Positions 20,287 through 31,020 of a stretch of 64,000 bases of DNA are shown here, one piece after another; positions within the stretch are counted from its first letter, which is position 1; the number at the start of each line of letters is the position of its first letter. The notes below the pieces were generated by a model that was not told the DNA's origin, did not search any database, and saw only the letters and a program-made list of their open reading frames with translations. Source of the stretch: Setoptus koraiensis (taxonomy: Eukaryota > Arthropoda); contig CM106586.1 in assembly GCA_048013815.1 (NCBI GenBank), forward strand, positions 558,001-622,000, given 5' to 3'. The position numbers were made by a program, and so were the translations under genes.

Positions 20287-20706
20287 TAATAATAACATAT
20301 CCTAATTTAAACCATGTCTAACCAGATGATGACTGACCGTTTTTGAGCGTTGATTTTTGTGTGATGGGGTACATGAATTGTCACTCATATTTATACTCAA
20401 TTTCGATGTGTCATCCTCGGCTTATTCATCAAGTTCGTCATTCACAATAACGCATCGTGGTCAAGTTGGTGGCGATAGACAGCGGCAATTTTCACATATC
20501 TATTACTCATACGTGTAGTCTTGAACGACATGAGTCTTAAAAGACCAGACGTATATTTGACCTTGCCGGACGAAGGTCGGAGGGAAATTCACGAAGTGAG
20601 TAATGAACACATATATTTCGTTACTCTCTGTTCTCAGAGAGGTGCTGAGTACCTTCAATCTAATTTAGTTGTAATAATGCACAATAAAGTATCTTTCATA
20701 TAATCA
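20287..20706. other. Unassigned 420 bp
   Basis: A short plus frame (20521-20703, MNDMSLKRPDVYLTLPDEGR...) follows AT-rich sequence and ends near an AATAAA (about 20687). I do not recognise it. It may be a fragment of a transposon gene. Confidence 0.2.
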
Positions 20707-21130
20707 TAACAGAGCGCTCATCGACCCTACTCGAAGGGTTCCCGTCGCACGCAGCCATCGCAGAAGCGACGACGGAGATGTGACGGTCGCCAGAATACGA
20801 GGCCGCAGGCCAAGTTCTTAGAACAATTGCAGGCTCATCCCTGAGTGTAGCGAAGCCTAAATTCGGCAACTTCTGGTCTTTCAATTCTAGAGATGTCGCT
20901 ATAACCAGAGAACCGGAAGTGTTGAAGTGCTGAAAGTTATGTCATCCTGTTAATCAGTATCTAGAACGTCAGTCTGGTGAGTTTCATTTCTCTAGAAGCA
21001 ACTTCTGGTAAAACTGGAACCGCAAGTTTCCGCACTTCAGGACCACCTTTCCCGATAGTTTTGGGTCAAGATAAATCTGTACCGGAATTTTCATCATGAT
21101 CGGCGCTGGGACCTAATCGCTACAACAACC
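20707..21130 (-). mobile_element. TIR DNA element fragment (GGTTGTTGTAGCG family)
   Basis: Contains the GTCACATCTCCGTCGTCG-type core in reverse orientation and ends with GACCTAATCGCTACAACAAC plus C, the right TIR. The left half is missing. Confidence 0.7.
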
Positions 21131-21476
21131 GATTTCTGAATATACTCATCTGAGAAAACTTAGCTTGGCACTGACAATTACATATGGTTTTAGCTTAAGT
21201 GCAACCAGTTCATACTAACTGAGCGTATTCTTTTCGAGGCCAAGAATCCCATCCACTTCTGGTGCCTGAGTAGGTGGCGATTGCATGAATTGTCTCCGTG
21301 AATTTGGTAGCATTTTGTTTGATATCGAACAAGCATTCCCTGAACTTGAAATCGAGATTTGACACAAACTGATCATGATTAGGAACTGGTACATTTTCAT
21401 TCGATGTCGTGAGAATCTGCCTTTAAAATAGAGCGCGGCCTAAAAAGAAGATTATAACAAAGGTTAACAAGTGATA
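21131..21476. other. Unassigned 345 bp, weak minus-strand coding
   Basis: A minus-strand frame around 21230-21390 (KFRECLFDIKQNATKFTETI) reads like a retroelement gag or other helical protein, but it is too short to place. It is cut at 21477 by a HINE 5' end. Confidence 0.2.
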
Positions 21477-21916
21477 CTGATTCGATCAGTATCTCGAGCG
21501 CTTAATTTTTTTTTTTGATAGACGAGTATCGTTGGAATATAGATGCGAGTATGTGACAACATGCCGGAGATAAACATCTATGCCTGTCAGATCAGAGTAG
21601 CCGAAAAGATGACAGATTAAATACGAGTTTTCCAAATTTTCATCGCAGCATGATACACATGTTGATTGCTTGCGTATGAAATTTAGTGAGATTCTAATAG
21701 TCAGTTTCGCCGCAATGAGTATTTAAGTTAGACACACCAATTAGTCAATGGCGCACACTTTGTTATAGTGCATCAATTTTGAATTTCGAAGTTCGAAATG
21801 TGACCATCGAACTTCGAATTGTAACCAGCGAACTTCGAATTGTGACCATCAAACTCTGTACGAGCACCTGGAACTAGTATCGGAAATTCGAATTTTCAAT
21901 CTTCGAACTCCAAATT
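21477..21916 (+). mobile_element. HINE-like family IIb, 5' part
   Basis: Starts ACAAGT, arms GATACTGAT / ATCAGTATC, GAGCGCTTAATTTTTT, then the family IIb block GATAGACGAGTATCGTTGGA. It ends at the left TIR of a DNA element at 21917. Confidence 0.8.
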
Positions 21917-21997
21917 GGGTTGTTCTAGCGATTGAGTCCCCAACCGGATCTTGATGAAACTTCCGGTATAGGTCTATTTCGACCTGAATGAGACGGA
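21917..21997 (+). mobile_element. TIR DNA element, left 81 bp (first copy)
   Basis: GGGTTGTTCTAGCGATTGAG left end. It is identical to 22672-22752 and is interrupted at 21998 by a HINE. The second copy shows the uninterrupted site. Confidence 0.75.
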
Positions 21998-22234
21998 ACA
22001 AGTAATACTGATCAAATCAGTATTTCGAGCGCTTAATTTTTTGTGTGGACAAGTATTGTTGAAGGATTCAAAGGAGTTTATGACAACCTGTTAACCACCG
22101 AACTTCAAAATGTGACCATCGAACATTGACCATCGAACATCGAACGAGCAGATGGAAATGTCATCAGAAATTCGAATTTTCAATTTCGAATTTCTAAGTT
22201 CGAAATGTGACCATCGAAGTTCGAATATCACGTC
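21998..22234 (+). mobile_element. HINE-like family IIa, 5' fragment
   Basis: ACAAGT, arms AATACTGAT / ATCAGTATT, GAGCGCTTAATTTTTTG, TGTGGACAAGTATTGTTGAA. It is cut about 235 bp in, where a second family IIb copy begins mid-hairpin. Confidence 0.8.
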
Positions 22235-22671
22235 ATCAGTATCTCGAGCGCTTAATTTTTTGGATAGACGAGTATCGTTGGAATATGGATGCGAGTATGT
22301 GACAACATGTCGGAGATAATCATCTATGCCTGTCGATCAGAGTAGCCGAAAAGATGACAGAATGAATACAAGTTCTCCCAATTTCTATCGCAGCATGATA
22401 CACATGTCGATTGCTTGCGTGTGGAATTTAGTAAGATTCTAATAGTCAGTTTCGCCGCAATGAGTAATTAAGTTAGACACACCAATTAGTCAATGGCGCA
22501 CACTTTGTTATAGTGCATCAATTTTGAATTTCGAAGTTCGAAATGTGACCATCGAACTTCGAATTGTCACCAGCGAACTTCGAATTGTGACCATCAAACT
22601 CTGTACGAGCACCTGGAACTAGTATCGGAAATTCGAATTTTCAATCTTCGAACTCCAAATTGGGTTGTTCT
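22235..22671 (+). mobile_element. HINE-like family IIb, 5'-truncated, hosting a TIR element
   Basis: Begins inside the hairpin (ATCAGTATCTCGAGCGC) and runs almost identically to 21496-21916. Together with the following TIR sequence it is a duplicate of the upstream block. The element continues beyond the TIR insertion at 23514. Confidence 0.75.
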
Positions 22672-23513
22672 AGCGATTGAGTCCCCAACCGGATCTTGAT
22701 GAAACTTCCGGTATAGGTCTATTTCGACCTGAATGAGACGGAAAAAGTGGTCCGGAAGCCGGAAAACTTCCGGTTCCGGTTTTACATAAAGTTCACCAGA
22801 AAGAGATTTTAGGCTACGCTCAACACGTTGACATAATTTTCAGCTCAATGCAACTTCCGGTTCGCCAGATATAGGGATATTACAGGGCTTGGAAAACCGG
22901 AAGTGACCGAACTATTGCTTCGCTGCGCTCGGGGATGAACATGCGGGGGGTCTGAGAACTCGGCCTGCGGCCTCGTATTCTGGAGGCCGTCACATCTCCG
23001 TCGTCGCTCCCGCGACGACTGCGTGCGACGGGAACCCTTCGGGTAGGGTTGATGAGCGCTTCGGGTATCGGGCTGCGCCCTCTACCCTCCGCTCACATGA
23101 CTGCAATCCAAACACAGCTGCAGGCGGGAAGAGCGAACGAACCAACCAACAGAGAATAAGAAACAAGGGATTAAATGACCTAAACAGAAGTGAATACTGG
23201 GTGCGGCGCGCACGAGGCACAGGATGGGTCCGCTCATCGCAACCGCACAGGGCCCGGCCACACCCTTTTCTGCGTTGAACAGCTATATCTAAGTAACCGG
23301 ATGTGGCAGAAGATTTATTTTGATTTCATCGTGCTTCGCTAGGCGTCATCTATCCGATTACGAATTTTCAAAGCTCTATCTCAATCTTTTGGTAACTCCG
23401 GAACCGGAAGCTTCCTGGCTTCCGGTCTACTCATTCTATGATATGGGGCCCCTACGGGGCCCATGTGTGAAGTTTCATCAAAATCTGAGTGGGGACTCAA
23501 TCTCAAGAACACC
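22672..23513 (+). mobile_element. TIR DNA element (GGGTTGTTCTAGCG), complete
   Basis: Left GGGTTGTTCTAGCGATTGAG and right CTCAATCTCAAGAACACC. The interior has mirrored CCGGAAG blocks and the GTCACATCTCCGTCGTCGC core. The flanks TCCAAATT and CTCAAATT agree at 6 of 8 positions, an eroded 8-bp duplication. The surrounding sequence on both sides is family II repeat. Confidence 0.75.
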
Positions 23514-23821
23514 CTCAAATTGCTACCACCGAACTTCGAACTGTGACCATCGATCTCCGAGCATCGAACACTGACCAACGAACATCGAACGAGCAGATGG
23601 AACTGTCATCAGAAATTCGAATTTTCAATTTCGAATTTCGAAGTTCGAAATGTGACCATCGAACTTCGAATTGTCACCAGCGAACTTCGAATTGTGACCA
23701 TCGAACTCTGTACAAGCACCTGGAACTCGTATCGGAAATTCGAATTTTCAATTTCGAATTTCGAAGTTCGAAATGTGACCATCGAACTTCTAACTATCAC
23801 CAGCGAACTTCGAATTGTGAC
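23514..23821 (+). mobile_element. HINE-like family II core (continuation)
   Basis: TTCGAATTGTGACCATCGAA-type units that continue the copy split at 22671. Ends in GTGAC, the target duplication of the following solo LTR. Confidence 0.7.
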
Positions 23822-24088
23822 TGTTCGATATTAGTTGTATTTGTATTGTGCTCATAGCAAAGATGTGTCATATGAGCCGTGAGTGTCGCACTCACCACCG
23901 TGTTCATATGCTGTATGCTATATGCATTAATTGTGAGCATGTACTGATCATGTGATCAACACTCCTAACACGGAGTTACTTTCCACTCTAAAGCATATTC
24001 ATCTATGTTATATACAATCATAGAAATAAAGTAGTTATAATCTAACTCTTCGTGAGTTAACATCTAAACAAAATACGTTATGTTAACA
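23822..24088 (+). mobile_element. Solo LTR, copia-like, 267 bp
   Basis: Starts TGTTCGATATTAG and ends TTATGTTAACA, giving the TGTT...AACA ends common in copia LTRs. It is flanked by a perfect 5-bp target duplication GTGAC (23817-23821 and 24089-24093). It contains a polyadenylation signal AATAAA near 24030. Nothing internal remains, so it is a recombination product of an LTR element that inserted into a HINE core. Confidence 0.85.
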
Positions 24089-24467
24089 GTGACTATTGAA
24101 CTCTGTACAAGCACCTGAAACTGTGCTGTAATCTCTTAGCAACAACGCATCTAGCTTTCCGTGCACTAAATCAGAATTGTCGACAGCTAGCCTTCTGCTG
24201 TGCTAAATTCATCTAGTTAGCATCTCAGCTTTGAGCGTGCTAATCGCATCTAGTAAGTGAACGCGCAAAGAATTCTATGTGCTAAATTTAACTAATCAAC
24301 ATTGTAAGCTTTGAGTGTTCTAAATTTATCTAGTTTATTTCTCACAATACAGCTTCCACCGTGCTATTCTTTACTAGTTGAAAAAAGCACTGATTTGTTT
24401 TACGCACGTGAATAAACGTGTCCATCCGACCCACATCAATAGCTACTTAATTAAAATTAAGAGCTAA
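24089..24467 (+). mobile_element. HINE-like tail, family II to III junction, 3' end
   Basis: About 30 bp of family II core and then family III repeats (CTAGCTTTCCGTGCACTAAA), the CACGTGAATAAACG block and a 3' hairpin with one change (AATTAAGAGCT instead of AATTAAGCGCT). Confidence 0.7.
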
Positions 24468-24965
24468 AAAATATGCTGCTGACATTTTTACAAAATCATG
24501 TATAAGATTCCAGATAGAATCAACAAGTCCTTGTTCTTCGGACTGGATTTTAACGGCATCAATTTTATCGACTGTCTCTTTGGCCTGCGCATGTAGCGCC
24601 TGCAGATCTTTCGCCGTTATTGATTTAAATTCCACACCGGCTGTCCCTAATTGTAGGTTCAACTCTTCAGGTATGTCGTAGTGGACGAGGCTCCTGTGAT
24701 TCGTGGAATGGTTGTCGATTTGGAATTTAGTGGTTTCTTCTTGTCCTATGATATGGTTTGGGCAACTGTGGACTTTTTCATCAATCGTAATATTAGTGGT
24801 AGTATTATGCAGTTGGGCTGGAGCACAGACGCCAGTGCTGGAATAAATCTCCAATTGAAAGTAACCACTGATGAGGTCAACTGGAGAACAACCAATGGCC
24901 TCATTGTTCTTCCTGGCATAAAGCTGCTTAAAATGGAGTGCGGGCCCAATTTAAAGCCATCCGAA
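24468..24965 (-). pseudogene. Envelope-like fragment, C-terminal part
   Basis: Minus-strand frame open for about 165 residues, including CSPVDLISGYFQLEIYSS, glycosylation-type NTTTNITI and a heptad-rich region (ITAKDLQALHAQAKETVDKI). It resembles the second half of the envelope at 8746-10493 in layout (cysteines, CPNH motif, then a coiled coil before the anchor). The membrane anchor is lost at the HINE 3' end. The upstream limit falls in TIR-element sequence. Confidence 0.5.
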
Positions 24966-25330
24966 TACATTGGTCGTGATGGAAAGATCCAAGTGTTCCA
25001 TCGAATAGGAGCCGAGCCCGATTTTTTTTCAAACTCGACACCTAGGCCCCAAAGGGGCCCCAAAGAACATTCTCGATAGTCCGTAAGTGCAGGAATTCCT
25101 ACTTCTGGAGATTTGAAAAAACCTGAATTTCGGGCCCCAGAAGGGCTTCAAACCAGAAACTTTTGCACGATAGTCCATAATCTAATATCACCTTGATGTT
25201 AGAGTGAGAATTCCCAATATACGTCTACTCAATCGTTGGAAATTCATTGTTGACTACATTCGGCACTTCCGGTTTCGGAAAGTGTTCGAAATCGCACGAG
25301 CCTCAGTTCAACGGGAACGCATACCCGCTA
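24966..25330. mobile_element. Degenerate TIR-element sequence
   Basis: Contains CTAGGCCCCAAAGGGGCCCC, GAATTTCGGGCCCCAGAAGG and CACTTCCGGTTTCGG blocks typical of the DNA elements here. No intact ends. Confidence 0.4.
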
Positions 25331-25379
25331 TTGGAGATGTTCCGGTTTGTGACGATCACATGTCCGAAGGCCGGTGTTG

Positions 25380-25772
25380 AAAGATCGAACAAACAAAGAA
25401 GTAATAACTCATCCATTAGAAATTCGAACGATACATCTAGTGAATTAAATTGTTTCAATTGTCGAAGAAAAGGACATATTGCAAAAAATTGTAGATTACC
25501 ACGTGCGGAGTCTACTACTACTCAAGAGAGATAATTTCATCAAAGATCTAACAATGTGCAGAGAAGAGTTGATGATTTAGAGGAGACAGAAAAAAAATCA
25601 GAAGATGATGAAGTAGTTCATGCAGTGATACAACCGGTGGATCGACTACTCTACGCTGATTTTGAACTTAATTATCACCAAACAACTTGCATAGTCAATA
25701 CGGGGGCCTCGGTGTCATGTATCGATGCCGAATATTCGAAAAATTTAGGTTCTTCTTCTTCCTGGAGCTCCT
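25380..25772 (+). pseudogene. Retroelement gag-protease fragment (second)
   Basis: The frame ending near 25532 holds one zinc knuckle, CFNCRRKGHIAKNC (about 25451-25492). A second frame from 25556 holds an acidic linker and a retropepsin-like motif, IVNTGASVSCID (D replaced by N at the catalytic position, about 25690-25725). The two frames are out of phase or separated by a stop. It is related in layout to gag-pro at 1178-4177 but clearly a different copy. The asparagine would inactivate the protease. It is truncated at about 25773 by TIR-element sequence. Confidence 0.7.
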
Positions 25773-26027
25773 AGGTGCATTCTACTTTCGGTATAGTGAC
25801 TTTGGTACACGACCCGATGTCATTGCTGGTGGGTGCGGCCAATTGTACCGTCAATATGCCTTCCATTACCCTGAAATACCCAAAATGCGGTACCCAGGGT
25901 ATCTCGGTAACGAAAAATTTACGCACTCCCGGAATACCCGTTCCGGTATCAGGGTATTATACTCTACCCAAAAATACCCAGTTATATTTGGGCTCCTGTC
26001 CGATGGAACAACGCGTTATTTTAATAG
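25773..26027 (+). mobile_element. ATACCC-rich TIR-element fragment
   Basis: Shares about 100 bp with 27480-27600 (GGTATCAGGG, CGGTACCC, TATCTCGGTAACGAA). It contains the AATACCC/GGGTATT mirror blocks. Confidence 0.55.
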
Positions 26028-26427
26028 GGTGTTGTAGCGATTAGGTCCCCACTCGGAATCCGATGAAACTTAGGGTGTTGTAGCGATTAGGTCCCCACTC
26101 AGAATTCGATGAAACTTCACACGTGGGCCGCCCCGTAGGGGCCCTATATCACGAGTTGAGTAGTCCGGAAGTGCGGAAACTTCCGGTTCCGGGATTTCAA
26201 AAAGATCGGGATAGAGCTCTGAAATTCAGAATCAGGTAGATAACACATAGCGGAGAACGATGAAATCAAAATTAATCTCGCATCACTTCCGGTTCAAGAG
26301 ATATCAAGGTTTATTTGATTGAGAGGTGTGGCCGGGTCTGTGCGGATGCGGTCAGCGGACCCATTCGGTGCATAGAGTGAGCAGCACCATGTATTGGGTC
26401 ATATATTAGTCATCACATTGATATAAT
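26028..26427 (+). mobile_element. TIR DNA element with doubled left end, 3'-truncated
   Basis: The left end AGGGTGTTGTAGCGATTAGG occurs twice in tandem, about 46 bp apart (26028 and 26073). Mirrored CCGGAAGTGCGGAAACTTCC follows. It is broken at 26428 by a HINE. Confidence 0.7.
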
Positions 26428-26468
26428 ACAAGTAATACTGATCAAATCAGTATTTCGAGCGCTTAATT
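26428..26468 (+). mobile_element. HINE-like 5' end running into gap
   Basis: ACAAGT, arms AATACTGAT / ATCAGTATT and GAGCGCTTAATT, then the assembly gap. Confidence 0.85.
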
Positions 26469-26968
26469 NNNNNNNNNNNNNNNNNNNNNNNNNNNNNNNN
26501 NNNNNNNNNNNNNNNNNNNNNNNNNNNNNNNNNNNNNNNNNNNNNNNNNNNNNNNNNNNNNNNNNNNNNNNNNNNNNNNNNNNNNNNNNNNNNNNNNNNN
26601 NNNNNNNNNNNNNNNNNNNNNNNNNNNNNNNNNNNNNNNNNNNNNNNNNNNNNNNNNNNNNNNNNNNNNNNNNNNNNNNNNNNNNNNNNNNNNNNNNNNN
26701 NNNNNNNNNNNNNNNNNNNNNNNNNNNNNNNNNNNNNNNNNNNNNNNNNNNNNNNNNNNNNNNNNNNNNNNNNNNNNNNNNNNNNNNNNNNNNNNNNNNN
26801 NNNNNNNNNNNNNNNNNNNNNNNNNNNNNNNNNNNNNNNNNNNNNNNNNNNNNNNNNNNNNNNNNNNNNNNNNNNNNNNNNNNNNNNNNNNNNNNNNNNN
26901 NNNNNNNNNNNNNNNNNNNNNNNNNNNNNNNNNNNNNNNNNNNNNNNNNNNNNNNNNNNNNNNNNNNN
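26469..26968. other. Assembly gap (500 N)
   Basis: Exactly 500 unknown bases. The gap starts just inside a repeat-rich HINE, a plausible assembly break. Confidence 0.99.
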
Positions 26969-27730
26969 TCAGTTGAATTTAGCTTCATAGAGCTTCCAGA
27001 CCTCCAGATAATAAACTTCGACTCCATGAACCACTTCTGGTCTACGTGATAGTAGTCTTATCGAACATAGCACGACTCTCCGTGTGTCGGGCACGCATTC
27101 GCATTGTTTCTGGTGTCCGGATGTGTGACAATTACTCGGCCGAAGGCCGGGGTTGTCGGTTCGAGCGAGGGTTGAGGGCGAAGCCCTCAACCCGAGGCGA
27201 GGCAAGCTCGCGAGGCCGAAGGCCGAGTCGGTAAAGATCGAAAGAGGGTCCAGTATAGATGGAAGGTTGAGTAACGAAGTAAATCAGTGAAAAGTGGGGA
27301 CATATCCCTTTATTCTAATCTCATCTTCTGTATCAGAGCTGCGAATGGGTCGACCTCTCTTCTTGCACGCGCTAGGACTCTGTGGGTGGTCTCACTAACT
27401 GCGGGCGCAGTTTCACTCCGCGCCGCACTCAACGGTCACGCCTCTTCGGTTTGACTGCATTCTTCCTCTTTCCCGAGCTTCTGGGTATCATCTACCCTCG
27501 GCACAGAGACGCGAGTACCCTACCCGATGTCCGCGCAGGTGGGTATCGCCGATTGAACCGTCAATATGCCCTCAAATACCCCGAAATACCCAGAATGCGG
27601 TACCCCGGGTATCTCGGTAACGAAGAATTTCCGCACTTCCGGAATACCCATTCGGGTATCAGGGCACTATACCCTACCCAAAAATACCCAAAATACCCAA
27701 ATTGGGCGTGGCTCCTATTCGATGGTACAA
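26969..27730. mobile_element. GC-rich and ATACCC-rich TIR-element debris
   Basis: Palindromes GGTTGAGGGC/GCCCTCAACC (about 27168-27192) and GGCCGAAGGCC, followed by TACCCTACCC, GGAATACCCATTCGGGTATC and AAATACCCAAAATACCC blocks. No complete ends are found and no coding region is recognised. Confidence 0.45.
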
Positions 27731-28130
27731 CCAAAGATTGCACGAGTGCAATATAAGTCGCTCTATATTTGCGCGTTCAAGTGTTGCGCGCGCTAAGCAA
27801 CACTGATCTACTCAACTGTTGCGCAAGCGCAACTAGCGCTGCCAAAGACAGACACTCGTTGCGACACTCGTCGCGTTCAACTGTGCAACAAATATCACTC
27901 TAGCTTCACTCACTATCGCGGTATTGCACGCGCAAGTCCAACAATTGTTATCAACGTTATTCCAAATATTTATCAAGACTGCCAACAATTGTTAGCAACG
28001 TTGTTCCAAATTTTTATCAAGACTGCCGACAATTATTATCAACGTTATTCCGAATATTTATCAAGACTGCCAACAATTATTATCATCGTTAATCCAAATA
28101 TTTATCAAGGCTGCCAACAATTGGAGTATT
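27731..28130. repeat. 44-bp tandem repeat array with flanking palindromes
   Basis: Four full units with CCAACAATT spaced exactly 44 bp apart (about 27939, 27983, 28027, 28071 and a partial at 28115). Upstream, TTGCACGAGTGCAA and GTTGCGCAAGCGCAAC are perfect palindromes. Possibly an unrelated non-autonomous element. Confidence 0.7.
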
Positions 28131-28151
28131 GTATCTAAGAGCGCCACACTT

Positions 28152-28400
28152 TTAAATCAATGAAACTCCACACATGGGGCCCGCAGGGCCCCATAAATAC
28201 GTTTAGAGTGGTCCGGAAGTGCGGAAACTTCCGGTTCCGGTTTTACACAAACTTCGAGATACGAGCTTGAAACTTAATATACTGTAGGATACAAATGTTA
28301 CAAATTCAATGTCATCTAATTCAGGTTCGTACAACTTCCGGTTCTCGAAATATCTTTACAAAGCGGTCTTTCTTCCACTCTGGGATGTCAGCTAGCATTC
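28152..28400 (+). mobile_element. TIR DNA element fragment (CCGGAAGTGCGG family)
   Basis: Lacks the outermost TIR, begins near ATGAAACTCCACACATGGGG, then CCGGAAGTGCGGAAACTTCC. The right half is missing. Confidence 0.55.
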
Positions 28401-28541
28401 GTTCGGATCAGCTGACTGTCAGATCCGGCGAAGATTCATACTAAGTCATCGAAGCCTGTTGCGCAGGTCTCAAACTCACAGTAGTGTTTTATATTTTGAC
28501 ATTACAGAGTACTGCGCATGGGCAACATCCCTGAGATTGAA

Positions 28542-29463
28542 ACAAGTGATACTGATTCTATCAGTACCTCGAGCGCTTAATTTTTTGGATAGACGAGTAT
28601 CGTTGGAATATGGATGCGAGTATGTGACAACATGCCGGAGATAATCATCTATGCCTGACGATCAGAGTAGCCGAAAAGATGACAGAATGGATACAAGTTC
28701 TCCCAATTTCTATCGCAGCATGATACACATGTCGATTGCTTGCGTATGGAATTTAGTAAGATTCTAATAGTCAGTTTCGCCGCAATGAGTAATTAAGTTG
28801 GACACACCAATTAGTCAATGGCGCACACTTTGTTATAGTGCATCAATTTTGAATCTCGAAGTTCGTAATGTGACCATCGAACTTCGAATTGTCACCAGCG
28901 AACTTTGAATTGTGACCATCGAACTCTGTACGAGCACTTGGAACTAGTATCGGAAATTCGAATTTTCAATTTCGGATTTCGAAGTTCGAATTGTCACCAG
29001 CGAACTTCGAATTGTCACCAGCGAACTTCGAATTGTGACCATCGAACTCTGTACAAGCACTTGGAACTCCAAATTTCTTTCGCAGCATGATTCACATGTT
29101 GATTGCATGCGTACGGATTTTGGTAAGATTCTAATGGTCAGTTTCGCCACAATGAGTAATTTAGTTAGACACACCAATTAGTCAATGGCGCACACTTAGT
29201 TATTGTGCATCAATTTCGAATATCGAAGTTCGAATTGTGACCATCGAACCTCGGACATCGAACTCTGACCGTCGAACATCGAACGAGCAGACGAAACTAT
29301 CATTAGGAATTAGAATTTTCAATTTAGAATTTCGAATTTCGAATTTCGAAGTTTGAAGTTTGAAGTTCGAAGTTCGAAGTTCGAAATTCGAATTGTGACC
29401 ATCGAACTCTGACCAGCGAACTCTGACTATCAAACATCGACAGAGCAGACGAAACTATCATAA
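28542..29463 (+). mobile_element. HINE-like family IIb, 5' half (host of TIR element)
   Basis: Starts ACAAGTGATACTGATT with a slightly mismatched hairpin (ATCAGTACC) and the IIb block. A second copy of the TCGCAGCATGATTCACATGT block occurs inside at about 29085, so this copy is itself a recombinant. Continues at 30540 after the nested TIR element. Confidence 0.8.
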
Positions 29464-29471
29464 GAAATTCG

Positions 29472-30531
29472 GGGTGTTCTTGCGAAGTGGGCACCCATCA
29501 GATCACTACGAAACTCACCATGTGGGTACTCTAGAGGCCCTTGATGACGATTCTTCTAGACCGGAAGTGTAGAAATTACTCCTTCCGGTTTCAGCTTCAA
29601 CTTCGAGCTAGAGACATGAAACTTGGTATGCAGCAGACTACATTCATTCTCAGTACAATGTAGTCCATTTCATGCCTGTGCGACTTCCGGATCCAGAGAT
29701 ATTCAGGTAAAACCGCGCGGGTATTCCGCCCGGGACGAAATATTCGCGCGCACGAGAAAATACGTGCGCCGAGAGGCTCAGACATGTCGCCACACAAGTC
29801 GTCGAAGCGCTTGAATCATGTTCCGAGGCTTTCAACTTTTCTTCTTGTCTCTTACTCTCGCCTATGGTTTGCAGTCATGTGAGCGGAGGGTAGAGGGCGC
29901 AGCCCGATACCCGAAGCGCTCATCAACCCTACCCGAAGGGTTCCCGTCGCACGCAGTCGTCGCGGGAGCGACGACGGAGATGTGACGGCCTCCAGATTAC
30001 GAGGCCGCAGGCCGAGTTCTCAGACCCATCACAGGTGCGGTCCCGAGTGTGGTATCTACCTTGGTGATAATATTCATGAATCTCGCTAAAAATGAATTTC
30101 GCGTGCGCCGGGGATTGACGGGTGAGCATGGGTACCCCGGGTACCGCGCGCCACCCGCAACGGTCATGCCGCACTCATGCAGTTGTGATTATTACCCTCG
30201 CGCAGCCTATTACTAACTCGCATACCCGAAATACCCGGGTAAACCCTGGTATCGCACATCGGGTTCATTTTAACACTTCCGGTATACGACTACTGAGTTC
30301 AAAATACTCGACTGTACCTTGCTGTAACAAAATTATCTTCAAAAAAAGAAGTGGGAACCGCTAGCGGTCGTCGGGTATCACAAAACGCCCACTGTGCGGT
30401 ACCTCGGGTACCCCGGAAACCGTAAGTTTCTACATCTTATAAATACCCAATCTGGTATCAGGGTACTATACCCTACCCAAAAATACCCAAAATACCCCAA
30501 TCTGATGGGTGCCCACTTCGCAAGTATAACC
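29472..30531 (+). mobile_element. TIR DNA element with 8-bp duplication (GAAATTCG)
   Basis: Left GGGTGTTCTTGCGAAGTGGG and right CCCACTTCGCAAGTATAACC are inverted. A perfect 8-bp target duplication GAAATTCG lies at 29464-29471 and 30532-30539. The inside combines the GTCACATCTCCGTCGTCG core with an ATACCC-rich tail. No transposase. It is inserted in the repeat core of a HINE. Confidence 0.88.
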
Positions 30532-30539
30532 GAAATTCG

Positions 30540-30906
30540 AATTTTCAATTTTCGAATTTTGAAGTTCGAATTGTTACCATCGAACATCGAACTCTGACCG
30601 TCGAACATCGAACGAGCAGCTGTAACTATCATTAGGAATTCGAATTTTCAATTTTGAAGTTCGATTTGTCACCACCGAACTGCGCACAAATGTGACCTAG
30701 TCAAATCTCCATAGAATTGCATACGAAATATTTTCGAGTGAAGTGATAATAGACCAAGTCGAATCTACATCGGAATACATGTGTAATGTCTAGCAGGATT
30801 CTCACAAATTTGACTAAGTCAAACCTCCATAGGATTACATAGTCACGTGAATAAACGTATCCAACATCACTACCCCAGTAGCTACTTAATTAAAATTAAG
30901 CGCTAA
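30540..30906 (+). mobile_element. HINE-like family II, 3' half
   Basis: Continues the copy started at 28542: TTCGAATTTTCAATTTTGAA units, CTAGTCAAATCTCCATAGAA, CACGTGAATAAACGTATCCA and the first 3' hairpin with CGCTAA. Confidence 0.8.
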
Positions 30907-31020
30907 TAATTAAAATTAAGCGCTAATAATTAAAATTAAGCGCTAATAATTAAAATTAAGCGCTAATAATTAAAATTAAGCGCTAATAATTAAAATTAAG
31001 CGCTCAAAATTAAGCGCTCA
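30884..31020 (+). repeat. Tandem array of the HINE 3' terminus, 20-bp unit
   Basis: The unit TAATTAAAATTAAGCGCTAA is repeated with CGCT at 30901, 30921, 30941, 30961, 30981 and 31001, then a partial TCAAAATTAAGCGCT. Each unit contains the complete end box (hairpin arm plus CGCTAA). No other HINE in the window shows this. Confidence 0.95.

Noticed and set aside
24681-25079. 132-residue plus-strand frame
   Set aside because: It overlaps the env-like minus-strand frame, which has glycosylation-type motifs and cysteines; the plus frame crosses into TIR-element sequence and has no domain.
30884-31020. CRISPR-like array
   Set aside because: Units are contiguous 20-mers with no spacers, and the sequence is the HINE terminus; the genome is eukaryotic.
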